Part shown: positions 30,022-40,581 of the stretch, in pieces | How positions within the stretch are numbered: position 1 is the first letter of the stretch | Layout: each line of letters begins with the position of its first letter | DNA from: Eutreptiella sp. 'Long Island Sound 2002' | Lineage: Eukaryota > Euglenozoa > Euglenophyceae > Eutreptiales > Eutreptiaceae | NCBI GenBank assembly: GCA_964036045.1 | Contig: OZ038387.1 | Span: 19,122,794 to 19,186,793, forward strand | DNA length: 64,000 nucleotides | Direction: 5' to 3' | Translations under genes and position numbers: made by a program | The notes under the pieces: generated by a model | What the model was told of the DNA's origin: nothing | Databases searched by the model: none | The model's input: the letters and a program-made list of their open reading frames with translations, nothing else

Positions 30022-33000
30022 TTAGTGGCGCCCCAGAATGTAATCTTTCACCCCGTGGGGCAGCTTGCGCCACCCACATTGGGGGGCTTCCTCCTCGTGC
30101 ACTGTAACCGGAATCGGTGCACACACCCCAAGGGTCCCAGGGCAGGGGTGCACACCATGGAGCAGGGACGCCACGTACACACCAATAGGGGTGCGGAATT
30201 CCGCACACAAGAACGGCAGGGAATCCAGGCACGCGTACGCGTCCTGCCACAAGGGCAGGTGGATCGTGCGGTACGCCCCTACTGTCTCCTTGTTGCTGTA
30301 CTTTTGCTTCCAGAAGAGGGGCCTTCCCACCAGGTGCTGGACGAGTCGCTGCTCCCACACGTCAAGCTTGGATGTGTGGGTTACCCTCACCAGCCCCCCC
30401 CAGTCCCCCTCTCCCCTGTCCCCTTGTCCATCGTCCTCAACCAAGACGTACGGGAGCGCCCATTCGGTGAAGTCAGGCAGGATGACCCCCAGAAGGCGGG
30501 GTTTCACAATGTTCCCCCGTGCATCCCTCAGAGAAACAGACACCTCATCCTTCCGATTGTTGGCCATGATGCGCTCAAAGTCAAGCAACTGATCCGCACT
30601 GCCTGGTTGATACCCCCATGGGTCCCGTGCCCTCTTGTGCCTCCTCCATGGCTTCCACAGCCAGTGCCCCACCACCCCCCCAGCCAACCGGTAGATTGTG
30701 CCATGCACAATCTTCTCCACAGTTGCGGCCTCCCTCAGAACCCCTGCCAGCTCAAGAGTGTCGCTCACAGTCCCAGAGGCTGCTTCCCACTGCATCGCGT
30801 GCAGTGCCTCGAGCCATACACCAGGGGTGGGGTGGGTGGTCCACCGTGCAAAGTGCCCGAAGAGGTGCAGCTCCGACTGCGCCCTGTTGGTCAGGGTGTT
30901 TGACCGCCAGATGTCGTGCATGATCCCTGGTGTCTTGGACACCAGGGAGGCCAGGATCACTGGGGCTTGCAGCCCCTGGAACCTATCGAGGGTCGCAACC
31001 GTGCTGAGGAGGTTTACATGATGGGTCTGCCACTTGCGGCCAACAGACGCCACGCACTGTTTCAGCCACACCATCTGTGCGTGGTGAGTCGTCACTACCG
31101 CTATCGACTGTGCTGGGTAGGTCCCTTTCCTGGCAGCATACTCCAAAAAATGGCACACCAGCAGACCCTCCTCCATGCTCAGGCCCCCCTTGTTCAGCAA
31201 CACCGGATCCATTCGCAGGGTGGCCCATGCTTCCTGTACGTCGTGCCACATTCTACCTAGGTCCTGTGCCCCCAAAGTCTGCTCCAACTCCCCCCACCAC
31301 GTGGACCTAGCGAGGTCCACAATGCGGATGGGGTTGTTCAGGATGGGGTCGGGGAGGGGGTGCTCAGATGAGTGGTAGTGGCCAACTGCCCCCCCCCGTA
31401 AACAAGGCACGCATGACCGTGGCCAGCGGCTGGGTCATCCGGTACTGTTGTACCAGGATACTGGCCCGGCAACGCGTGCGGTACAAAAAGATTTGCAAGG
31501 TGCTGGTGGTGCAAAACCGATGTGAATCATGGCAATGCACTTCCGGGCCAGGACCGTCCATTACAACCCCGTTGAACTTGAAGGTGTCCGCCCGTGGCCA
31601 TGCCACTCTCTGGGGGACTACGTCAAGCCCCTCAGCCTCACACCAACTTGCCAAAAGCTGGACGTGGCTGTAGGGCCGCAACTGCCCTGGGTCACCACAC
31701 AGCAAACATTGGCTGCCCATGGCGGCCAAGTCCAGGCCTACAGAGATGCTGTGCCTCGACGCCTCATCCACGAAGCTGAACGCGAACCTGGTTTTTTCCT
31801 GCCCTTTCCCAAGCAGCATCTTGTGCCGGTTAGCAACCATCCCAGCCGTGGCAAACAGAACACGGCAGGAGTTGAGGGCACATTTGAGGGTAGGCTTGCA
31901 ACCTGGGGTCTTGCCCAAGGTCTTCTGCACCTCCTCCTGGTCGAAGGGTGCCAGGCCTGTTGGGGCAGTAGCCCGTTGGGCTCGGAGGCGCAACTAGGGG
32001 GCTGGGTGCTCGCCAAGCACCTTCTCACGAAACACACTGTCCTTGTAACACTCCTCGTGAACGCGTGCCAACAACATGTCGACTTGTGCGTTCGTGGGTG
32101 CAGTCACCAACACGCATGCGCGGGGTTGGGTATCTGACTCAGGTCCCCCCACCTTCCTGCCCATGTTCCACGTACTCCGGTCAGCAGGTTCAGGGTTCTG
32201 GGCGACCAGGAGGCCTTGCTGCCATAGCACGGCCTTGATGCATGCCACCAAAGTCTCCGACTTCCCTGTGCCAGCACCACCAGTCAATGCCGTGATGCAT
32301 GACTCATCCAACACCTGCCGCACAGCCAACGCCTGTGAGGGATTCAGCCCGTGCTGTTTGACAAGGTGTTTCAGGATGTCCTGGTCCTCGGTCGACAGGG
32401 GAGGCGTGTCCCTCGGTTCGGCCCGCATGTTTGCCAGCAGTTGGGGCCACGCTTCTCCGTCCTGGATCTCCCTACGCAAGGTCTGAAAGGCACCTGTGTC
32501 GGGGACAACCTTACACCAATAGGTGTCAGCGAGATTGGTGCGTGGCTTATTGGCACAGCTGATCCAAACACGCTGTCCTGAGATGCCATCTCCATGCACC
32601 CTCGCCTCGAAGTCCGGCTTGTTTTTATCCCAGTGGTGGTTGCTGCAGATCCAGCCACGCACCATGTCACCATCGGACAGCTCATAGTTGCCCCAGACCT
32701 CCATTTGGGAGGCCCATTGTGGCGGTGGGGGAGCATTCCCATCCCCATCGCCATCACCGTGGGGCCTCCATTCCTCAAAGGCCAGGCGCCGCTTGGTGCC
32801 GTTCTTGTCTGCCCACACCTCAGCGGCCGCCATCTCATGGACGGTGTACACCTCTGATGCTTTGGTCACGAACTTGTCGCGGTCAAGCCACCGTTGCGTA
32901 AACCCTTCGACAAGGTTGTCATCGGGCCCGTAGTCCATGTTGTTCAACGTGGCCGTAGTGGGCAACAGTGTTGGCTGCTGTGGCTGAGCAGCGCATGGTG

Positions 33001-33837
33001 GTTGTGAAGAGGGTTGAGCTCCTTGTGGCGCACCCGAGTCGACCGGCGCCATGGCCGGGACAGGGGCGGATTGCTGCAGCTCGGTGGCACGCATTGCTGG
33101 TGCAGAGGGTTGGGTACCCTGTGGCGCGCCCGAGTCAGCCGGCGCCATGGCCGGGACAGGGGCGGATTGCTGCGGCTCGGGGGCACGCATTGCTGGTGCA
33201 GAGGGTTGGGCACCCTGTGGCGCGCCCGAGTCCACCGGCGCCATGGCCGGGACAGGGGCGGATTGCTGCGGCTCAGGGGCGCGCAATGATGGTGCAGAGG
33301 GTTGGGCACCCTGTGGCGCGCCCGAGTCCACCGGCGCCATGGCCGGGATAGGGGCGGATTGCTGCGGCTCAGGGGCGCGCAATGATGGTGGTTGTGCCGA
33401 GGGTTGCGGTGGGATCATGACGAAATCCACACCCCCGGGTGGCGGCTGGGGCGGTGCCTGTGGGGGGGCAGAGGGTCGCGCGCCCCTGTCAGCCGGCGCC
33501 AGGGCCGGGACAGGGGCGGAGTGCAGCGCCTCTGGGGCGCGCGGTTGAGGTGCCATTGCCTTTGGGAGGCAAAGTGCGGCGCGCCCCTGTCAGCCGGCGC
33601 CAGGGCCGGGACAGGGGCAGACTGTGGCGCCTCTGGGGCGCCCGGTTGAGTTGCCGGTGCCTTTTGGGGGGCACAGTGCGGCGCGCCCCTGTCAGCCGGC
33701 GCGCGGGCCGGGACAGGGGCGGAGGCGCGCGCCTCTGGGGCGTGCGATGGTGATGGTGATGGTGATGGTGGTGGTGCCGTTGCCTTCGGCTTCGGCTTTG
33801 CACCATACTTGGTCTTGGCGAGCCATTTTGGAGCCAT
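30022..33837 (-). CDS. Upf1-like superfamily 1 helicase of the giant element
   Basis: The start is ATG 33837 (MAPKWLAKTKYG), a basic N terminus followed by Pro/Gln/Ala repeats (33780-32960). A linker domain with WADKNGTKRRLAF and DMVRGWICSNHHWDK follows. Motor motifs in order: Walker A GGAGTGKSET (about 32281), VTAPTNAQVDMLL, then RVLFATAGMV, motif II FVDEASRH, motif III CGDPGQLRP, QYRM, then TLDRFQGLQAPVIL and NRAQSELHLFG. A C-terminal domain of about 220 residues ends at TAA 30022. Breaks: one missing A near 33572, an in-frame TAG at 31994, and an extra G in the G9 run near 31392. Each is a single lesion and the motifs resume exactly. If UAA and UAG are sense, the stop becomes TGA at 29995. 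Probable role: unwinding nucleic acid during transposition (inference). Confidence 0.8.
32960..33780 (-). repeat. Tandem repeats encoding the helicase Pro/Gln/Ala-rich region
   Basis: Units of about 115-120 bp with GGCGCCATGGCCGGGACAGG or GGCGCCAGGGCCGGGACAGG recur at least seven times. Encoded units read QQSAPVPAMAPVDSGAPQG and variants. The repeats differ in sequence from those of the other copy (1-840) but have similar composition. Confidence 0.85.
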
Positions 33838-33840
33838 TTG

Positions 33841-33885
33841 GAAGAGTGCCCTACGAGTAAGAGACGCTCGGCGCACACTGCCCGA
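33841..33885 (-). promoter_or_regulatory. Partial shared 5' module directly upstream of the helicase ATG
   Basis: GAGTGCCCTACGAGTAAGAGACGCTCG matches GAGTGCCCTATGTGTAAGAGACGCCCG at 902 in the other copy, where it belongs to the longer module. It begins 4 bp upstream of the ATG at 33837. Regulatory function is only inferred from position. Confidence 0.4.
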
Positions 33886-34086
33886 AGAGCTGGAAATTCG
33901 AACGTCTCGCCGAAGTCTGGGGTCGCTGCAGGGGGGCTTGCGCAGGGAGCAATGACCCAAATTGCGGGGGGGCGGACTGAGACGCACGCCGCTGGAGCAA
34001 TGAACCGTACTGCGGGGTGGGGCATGGCCGCTTTGGGGCGGGAGCCAGTGGGAGGAGGGAGGTACGGCGGTGCCTGCTATATTGGG

Positions 34087-34911
34087 TCAGCGTACCTGAT
34101 CACTTGGTGGAGGGGGCAGCGGCCGACGCGGCACAGGTGGCGGGGCTGGCTTGGGGATACGGGGGGGTTTTGGGGTGGCACACAGGATTTCAAGTACCAT
34201 TGCTGCATGCTCCTCGTCCCTGCTGAGGAAATGCGAACGACTAATTCGCATGCCCTCCTGCCACACCCGCAGGGGGTTTTTCTTGGGCTGCTGCACAGCA
34301 AACCGGTACATCGCTCGGCGGTTCAGCACCCCGTCTACAAAGTACTGGACCCCACCCCCGTGATTCTCCCGGATGAGCTGCAGTGTTTTGGCACTGTAGG
34401 GCCCGTGTACAGTGGGCTTTGGGGGGGTGGGCGGGTCCTTGGGTACATACTTGGGGGGTTGCGGGGGGGATGGCGGTGGCACGGCAGTGCACATCAGGGC
34501 CTCCTCCACGGCTTCCAGGGCTACCAGGTATGGGGTTGGGGGGGCAGAGTGCGGCGCGCCCCTGTCAGCCGGCGCCAGGGCCGGGACAGGGGCAGACTGT
34601 GGCGCCTCTGGGGCGCCCGGTTGAGTTCATGTGGTTGGGGTTGGGTTAATGTGGGGTCTGCGTGGAGGACTTACGGGCATTGGAGAGGTGGTTGGTGCAC
34701 GGCAGGGTGAAGGGGGAGAGGGAGGCGGTGTTGGCAATGGAGGCTGGGGGGAGGCCAGTTCGCTGAGACACTTCTCAGCATCAGAGTCCCACGGTGGTGA
34801 TGGGGGTTGGTCTCCAAACCGCAAGAGCTCCGGCAGATCCCCCCAACCGCATTCCGGGAACGAAGGGTTGGAGGGGGCGGAAGAGGCCACACTAAGGGGG
34901 CTAGACGACAT
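34087..34911 (-). pseudogene. Pro-rich unknown protein (copy 2), interrupted
   Basis: Collinear with the 267-codon ORF at 1866-1063, starting with the same Ser/Pro-rich N terminus (ATG 34911). It is interrupted by an 83-bp patch (34545-34627) identical over most of its length to helicase repeat DNA at about 33572-33653. The conserved core (FVDGVLNRRAMYRFAVQQP) follows intact. A one-base deletion near 34088 then changes frame and creates TGA after SDQVR. Downstream, CAG stands where copy 1 has TAG. Function unknown; conservation between copies suggests it was a working gene of the element. Confidence 0.65.
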
Positions 34912-34929
34912 GGCAAAGTGCAGCCCGCA

Positions 34930-35045
34930 GTGTCTGGGTCAGAGACGCAACGGTCTAGACCCTAGACGCGCTTCCTCGCCTCAAGGGTCAAGGGTCGATA
35001 ACAAAAGAGTGCCCTATGTGTAGAAGAGGCTCAGCGCACACTTGT
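34930..35045 (-). repeat. Shared 5' module, copy 3 (upstream of Pro-rich ORF copy 2)
   Basis: GTCTGGGTCAGAGACGCAAC, CTTCCTCGCCTCAAGGG and AAAGAGTGCCCTATGTGTA occur in the same order as at 1914-2025, at the same distance from the ATG (34911). Confidence 0.65.
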
Positions 35046-35148
35046 CTCCTAGGCAATACACGCATTTCCCTTTGTGTCGAGAGAGACATGCACAACAAGG
35101 AACAGATAAGCGTTGAAGGGACATAGGTACCAGGAGCATGTGACATGG

Positions 35149-35252
35149 GACCCCTTCTCAGTAGCGGGCCGCATGTTCATCATTAAAGGGGTCTATGGTC
35201 ATAGGCGCCATGGCCTAGACCACGGACGTACTAAACACCTCAAGGGTGTTGT
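35149..35252. repeat. Three-hairpin element, copy b
   Basis: ACCCCTTCTCA...AAAGGGGTC, then TGGTCATAGGCGCCATGGCC with TAGACCA, then AACACCTCAAGGGTGTT. All three stems can form. Confidence 0.7.
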
Positions 35253-35744
35253 GCATGATCCACCAAATAAAGTAAAATCAAGTGCGATAAAACCAAAACA
35301 TACCATGAAATCACAACCACATTAAATCAATGGACCACCAGTACCCACATAGCAGAGCCCCTTCTCAGTTTTTTTTTTGGCTGACAGTGGGAATTCTGCA
35401 TCACCCAACTCAAATGCAGTCCGTCACATTGGACAGTACTGCGCCCAGCAAGGCAGAATGAAAAAGAAACCTTGGGGCCGGAATCTACGCAATGACCCGG
35501 ACAAGCTGTCAAGGTAGGGGCTGGCGTATGTTGTGCAGCACAAGGGTGCAGTAGGGCTGATTGCAGTGGTCTTTGGCAAGTTTGGCAAACATGCAGATCC
35601 GTTGGAGTATGGGGAGATGCCTGGCTCCATCCAACAAAATAGGGCCTATGACAGTAGGCCTTGGACAGATTGTTCCCACATGGCTGACACATCATCGAAG
35701 GGGATGCATACGTGGAAACATGGAAGCAAATACCAGGAAATCAG
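35253..35744. other. No gene recognised
   Basis: Holds one half-site of the hairpin element (CCCCTTCTCAG at about 35358) and short ORFs on both strands without motifs. Confidence 0.4.
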
Positions 35745-35848
35745 AACCCCTTCTCGATTGTCGTCAGCACATTCCTCATCGAAGGGGTCTGTGGTCGTAG
35801 GCGCCAGGGCCTAGACCATGGACATACCAAACACCTCGATGGGTGTTT
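35745..35848. repeat. Three-hairpin element, copy c
   Basis: ACCCCTTCTC...GAAGGGGT, then TGGTCGTAGGCGCCAGGGCC with TAGACCA, then AACACCTCGATGGGTGTT. Stem 3 stays paired despite a different loop. Confidence 0.7.
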
Positions 35849-36650
35849 TTCAGGAACAAACAGCACACGTTCAAATACACCTTCAAAAGAAATGCAATGC
35901 GACACGTGGCACCAAAGTTGCAAATGTTCACGACTTACACCATAACACACCTCTGAGAATGGTAGTCTGTGGGTAATCTGTAGTCTGTGATTTTTTCCAT
36001 GTTTTTCCACTACACACAGAACCAACAGAACATCGAACATCACAGACACACACCATGTGATGCTGACACTGAAAGAGGCGAGGCAGGCTTTTCCACACCA
36101 TTGCGCATGGGGTTGCGTGGGGGGTGTTTTCCCTACACTGTGGATTTCTCTGCATGGTTTTCCAAACTTCCTCAAGAAACACTATGGCAAGACGGAGGAC
36201 GACAAGACAGAGCACAGGGGTTTTAATGGTCGTCACCAGATCCTGCAATGAACAACAAAGCGTGAGCAGGGCATAGTGCAGCACATTGCAATGAGCCTTC
36301 GGGGCTGGGACAGAGGGGCGGTTTAAAACAAGGAAGTCAAATTCGAAATCACTTCAAAGCCCCTTCTCAGATGTATGTTGCTTGGTTTTCAAAATGGTTG
36401 CTGGCCATTGGAGGACATGGTGCACATTCTGGTGGACATGGTACACTGACTGCTGGGGGCAGTCCAATTCCTCGGCCGCAAATCCGCAAAGCTCCGTCCG
36501 CACAAAACAGGTCCTAAGAAACAGGTCCCTGCGGGGGTCGACACTGAAGACCCACGCGTGACGGAGCAGCACATGTAAATTGTCATGCATCGTCATTGAA
36601 GGGGCTCACAGTCAGCAAATTGTAATTGGTTGCAGGAGCAAACGTGCCAG
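35849..36650. other. No gene; contains an expanded first hairpin (36357-36606)
   Basis: AGCCCCTTCTCAG at 36359 and CATTGAAGGGGCT at 36593 are the two arms of hairpin 1, about 220 bp apart. The outer pair has changed from A-T to G-C on both sides, so pairing is kept. Nothing else recognised. Confidence 0.45.
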
Positions 36651-36755
36651 AACCCCTTCTCAGTTGTGATCAACGCGTTCATCATTGAAGGGGTCTCTGG
36701 TCTAAGGCGCAAAGGCCTAGACCAGAAACAATCAAAAACACCTCAAGGGCGTTGT
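36651..36755. repeat. Three-hairpin element, copy d
   Basis: ACCCCTTCTCA...GAAGGGGT, then TCTGGTCTAAGGC with GCCTAGACCAGA (longest stem, 12 pairs with one bulge), then AACACCTCAAGGGCGTT. It abuts the right terminal repeat region. Confidence 0.7.
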
Positions 36756-36757
36756 AC

Positions 36758-37121
36758 ACAAACAAATTGTCTGCTCAAACAACCAAAATCAGAATCAAAT
36801 TGAAGTTGTCACATACATTGTCAACAACAGGTGTGCAATTGGTTTCCAAACGGGGGGTTTGTTTTTTCCGTGGCACCTTTTTTCCTTGGGGGGGGGGGGG
36901 GGGTTGAAAACACCCGATAGTGGGGGGGGGGGGGCGGGGGGGGTCACGGGGGGGGGTTTTCCTGTGAAGAGTTTGGTGTGGACAAGGGCGGGGGGGGGGG
37001 GGGTTGATGTAGTGCATAATCAAGGGGTTGGGGGAGGGGGGTTCATGGTCTGGTAATGATGGTCCATAAAAGTCTGATGTCTGATGTCTGATAGCCGACT
37101 AGGTCGCTATACACATAGCTG
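36758..37121 (-). repeat. Right terminal inverted repeat region
   Basis: The reverse complement of the left end: ACAAACAAATTGTCTGCTCA, TGTCAACAACAGGTG, and G-runs in place of C-runs. Then come (GTCTGAT)3 (37072-37092), an imperfect palindrome TAGCCGACTAGGTCGCTA, and the terminal TATACACATAGCTG. Confidence 0.85.
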
Positions 37122-37129
37122 CTCACCGC
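37122..37129. repeat. Right target-site duplication (CTCACCGC)
   Basis: Identical to 17695-17702. Confidence 0.85.
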
Positions 37130-39059
37130 ACCCTTCCCGGCAGGACACCAGAGGGTCGGCACGGGGGAGCTTCAAAGCATCCCCCCCCACCACCTAGCGG
37201 GCTCACTGGACCTGCCCCCGCCCACAACAAGTCAGCGGCCAACAGCGTCTTCGGCGAGCTAGGTAGTTTCAACGCCATGTGACGTTTTTGTGGTGCATCT
37301 CTGGCGTCTTGACACATCAACGCACCGAGCAAGGGAGCGCATCCCCTTCTCCAGAATGTCAGCCCCTACTGGGGGCTAAGCCCCAAGATTGTGCTTGGAC
37401 ATGCAGGAGCTGGGAATGCAAAGTGCACTTAGTAGCTGCTTGATCCTCTTTGACCAGCCCATGCCCATTTGCAACCATTTGTGTCCAAACCACGTGTGCA
37501 CTTGGTAAGAGCTTGATCACTTGGCACCTGTGCAAACTTCATGTTCATGCACATGGTCATCACTCGTGTCCAAAACACCTAGCAACATATATACAAACCT
37601 ATGTACATCCTTCGTCATTGCAAAATGCAGTTGCTGAAGTGCTCTATGCTCACACGGATCCAGTGTATTCGTTGAAGCTGATTGCTGGTGCTCTTGCAAA
37701 CAGCCACTAGATGGGTGCACCTCCAAGTGGGTTGATGTGACTTGTGCATGGTGCAGAAGATAGCATATGCACCATGTACCATCTGGGCCCCGTACCGCAT
37801 CCGCCCCCCCACCCACCTTCGACGTGGGTAGAGGGCCCATCACAACCGGAGTGGGATAGCCGACCACTGCCCCGGCTGCAGCATGGAAGGGCGAGTAGGG
37901 AAGAGACATGGTCGCAACCAACTCGTCTTTTTGGGCTATATGGGATAGTTGGCGGGCCTAAATGGGAGGCCGGGCGCCCGAACTCACATCGGGCCACCTC
38001 CCGGTCCCTCCACCTCTGTACATAGGCCTATGGAAGTTAATCGGAGATTGCCCAAAATGGGTGTTGATTAGGTTGTTTAGTGGCACTTCAAAAATTTTCA
38101 AAGTTCCAATTATTCTGAAACCCTGCTACCGCCCCAAGGGTGGTTTGGGTGATCATTTGCTCATGATACGGGTACTTGAGCACCCATGGGGACCACATAG
38201 TGGCCGCTAGGCCCATGTAGCCCAGGTCATGGGCTCTCCCAAAAGCTCGAAATTGCTGCCGCTTAGTGGCAGTTGAAAAATTTTCAAAATTCCACTTTTT
38301 ATGAAAACTCCATTCTTCTCTTTCTTCGGGGTTCCTTGCTGAAGGCAATAGAATTTTTCACATGTAATGTTTTCCACAACCCTTTTGTCGCCCTTGTGAT
38401 GGGTTTGGGTGCTCATTTGCGCGGCGGCGCGGGGGGGGGGGGGGGTGCAGTCCGCATTTTTTCGCATTTTCCGCATTCCCACATTTTTTGGGCCACTGCT
38501 TCGTGTGATGTTGAAGAGGAAACATTTCAATAGGACCTTGCACTTGAACTAACATGTAGTCTTTCGGCCATTTAGTGTTTGCATGTCCACCCAACACGGC
38601 CACTTTTATGCCATTTCATTGCTTACATTCTTCCTTTTTCAATAGACATATCGGCTTCTATGCCCTCCACTTCTCCTTGTGAGCCCAATTTAGCTGATGG
38701 AAGCAACACCCCACCGAAGCGCAAGGTACATAAGCGCGCGACCAACAGCGCCCGCACATCATCGCTCCGCTGGGCCAAGAGGATCGGGCGGGGGCGGACG
38801 AACTTCAACATCAATTGTGAGGCACCGTCCAAGTACAAGTCGAACCTCACCGATGTCTGGCCAAGAAGGGCCCCGCGCGGGAGCACGTTAGCCCCCCACA
38901 ACAGGGCGGCCGCTGGGCGTCCATGAGCTGGCCGTCTGTACGGGATGGCTAGGTGCCCTCCGGCCCTAATAGGAGCAGAGTGGACGGCAACTTGCCGCCG
39001 CCAACACTTCGTGGCCGGCGTCCACAAGGCAGCAAGTTAGGAGTGTTGCCAAGATCCTA
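37130..39059. other. Flanking DNA, no gene recognised
   Basis: A diverged internal duplication is visible: TTAGTGGCACTTCAAAAATT near 38078 and TTAGTGGCAGTTGAAAAATT near 38262. A 115-codon plus-strand ORF (38579-38926) has a Lys/Arg-rich middle (PPKRKVHKRATN) and could be an exon, but has no recognisable domain. It ends about 130 bp before element B. Confidence 0.4.
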
Positions 39060-39642
39060 GTGACCTAGATTAAAGTCAATATGTTTAATATTTGGCCAAA
39101 AAATAACACGTTAATCTCAAGTTTCAATTTTTTTAGGGGGGGTTAGGGGGTTTGCCGTGAAAATTATGACCCCCATGGGTTGCCTTACGGGCTTGGGTGT
39201 CATTTCGTCCCGGGAGTTGGTGGGGGGGTCCTACCCATGTGGTTGTTTGAAAATGTTAAAATGGCTCTCGGCTTTAATTTTTGTTTTTAATTTTTGGATC
39301 AATATTTGAAAAGTTAAAAATTAAAGAGTCGCCAGCATTAATATTAATCTCACAAATATTAACCCTATTCTCCAAATATTAACCCTCCATAAAAATGCAC
39401 GACAACAAGCCAAACATGCTAGGGGGCATGCATAATTGTTGTGCCTTACCAAAATGGATATCCCCCCTTCCCCTTTTTCTGCACACACACTTCGTGCGGG
39501 AAAACAAGTGGGGACCAAACGCGGGGCACAACGTCAGTGAAGACGAAAGCAGGCGAAGGCAGAGCACTGGTCACCGAGACAATTTCATCAGGCCATTAAC
39601 AAAAAGGTAGGCAAGGTCCGAAAAAAAATAGACACTCAGAAA

Positions 39643-39644
39643 GT

Positions 39645-39722
<78 letters not shown>
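39643..39722. repeat. (CA)n microsatellite
   Basis: About 40 dinucleotide units with a few interruptions; a second run, (GT)n, lies at 39917-39948. ORFs through them are artefacts. Confidence 0.95.
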
Positions 39723-39723
<1 letters not shown>

Positions 39724-39914
39724 GAATGATATTGGCACCCCCACACACCCGAACTCTGCCACACACATCCCTCCTTGCTCCTTCATCTCTCCTCCCGTTG
39801 CCCTTGCTCTTAAGGTTTGGCAGGGCCCTTTCTTTCCACGGGTTATTTTTTTGAAGAAAAGATTGAAAATTGTGGAAGATCGTTGAAAATTGAGCAAGGA
39901 GAAAAAGGTTGTAG

Positions 39915-39948
<34 letters not shown>

Positions 39949-40069
39949 ATGCATGTGCGTCCATTGGGGCTAGTTTCTAGGTTGTAGAATGCCCCAAAGG
40001 AGATAAAGGGGCTAGTTCAGGTTTCATTGGCAATGCCACCCCCCCCCCCCCTTGGTATTGTGGTGTGTG

Positions 40070-40320
40070 ATGTTTGGGGCTATGGGGTCTAGGGTTATGG
40101 TTCCTAGGGCTGTGGTGTGTGGGTGTGTGGGTTCGTGGGGCTGTGGTGTGTGGACCTATGGTACGTCTCGGTGTGGTTTCTAGGGCTGTGGTGTGTGGGA
40201 GTGTGATGTTTGGGGCCGTGCTGTGTGGGGGAGTGGTTTCTAGGATTCTGGTGCGTGGGGCTGAGATTTCTAGGGTTGTGGTCTGTGGGGTTGCGGTGTG
40301 GGGTTGTGGTGGGTACGGCT
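40070..40320. repeat. Degenerate GGGCTGTGGTGTGTGGG-type repeats
   Basis: Irregular units of about 20-40 bp with (G/T)TTTCTAGGG and GTGGTGTGTGGG, within element B, where element A has its C-terminal coding sequence. Confidence 0.7.
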
Positions 40321-40406
40321 GTGGAGCCCACTATGTGCCATCTAGAGGCGCCAATGAAGCGGTGCACTAGGGGGTGGTCATCCCGAATGGCTAGCTCACC
40401 GGACAC
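40321..40406 (-). pseudogene. Element B, remnant of the C-terminal exon
   Basis: The short conserved stretch RDDHPLVHRFIGAS corresponds to GGDQPFIRRLIGVS in element A (8682-8026). After this the frame runs into repeat DNA, so the rest of the exon is lost. Confidence 0.5.
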
Positions 40407-40581
40407 CCTAGGTGTTGCCCACTAGAACCCCTTGCGGTCATCAATAGACACCTCCAAAAAAACCATGTGTTAATATTTACATTAATTTCTCGAGATTAAT
40501 ATTAAATGAATTTTTCAGTCGGCGTTAATATTAACCGAAATCTGCATATTAATCTCGAGAAATTAACGCAAAACGCAAAAA

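Larger units (their letters stand above)
17703..37121 (-). mobile_element. Complete giant hAT-like DNA transposon (19.4 kb) with multi-domain cargo
   Basis: The outer ends are CAGCTATGTGTATA (17703-17716) and its exact reverse complement (37108-37121), flanked by the 8-bp duplication CTCACCGC. Inside, about 240 bp at 17820-18063 match, inverted, about 36758-36995, including CACCTGTTGTTGACA and GCAGACAATTTGTTTGTGTA. Genes (all minus strand): a polyprotein-like gene 25964-18401 with OTU, TET/JBP, USP, hAT transposase and SAP parts; an SF1 helicase 33837-30022; and a Pro-rich ORF 34911-34087. It also holds a 3-kb palindromic satellite (26470-29730). A hAT-type transposase plus an 8-bp duplication supports a hAT-like mechanism. 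Typical hAT elements are a few kb, so the size and cargo are exceptional. A second, partial copy occupies 1-3915. Confidence 0.85.

Noticed and set aside
32968-33753. Plus-strand ORFs across the helicase repeats
   Set aside because: Antisense of the Pro/Gln/Ala repeats; Gly/Ala/Arg repeats without motifs.
17719-37092. The GTCTGAT triplicates at both ends as the target-site duplication
   Set aside because: They lie inside the terminal CAGCTATG sequences and occur also in the second copy near 3868-3892, so they are part of the element.
39571-39964. ORFs of 122-127 codons
   Set aside because: Mostly translated CA/GT dinucleotide repeat.
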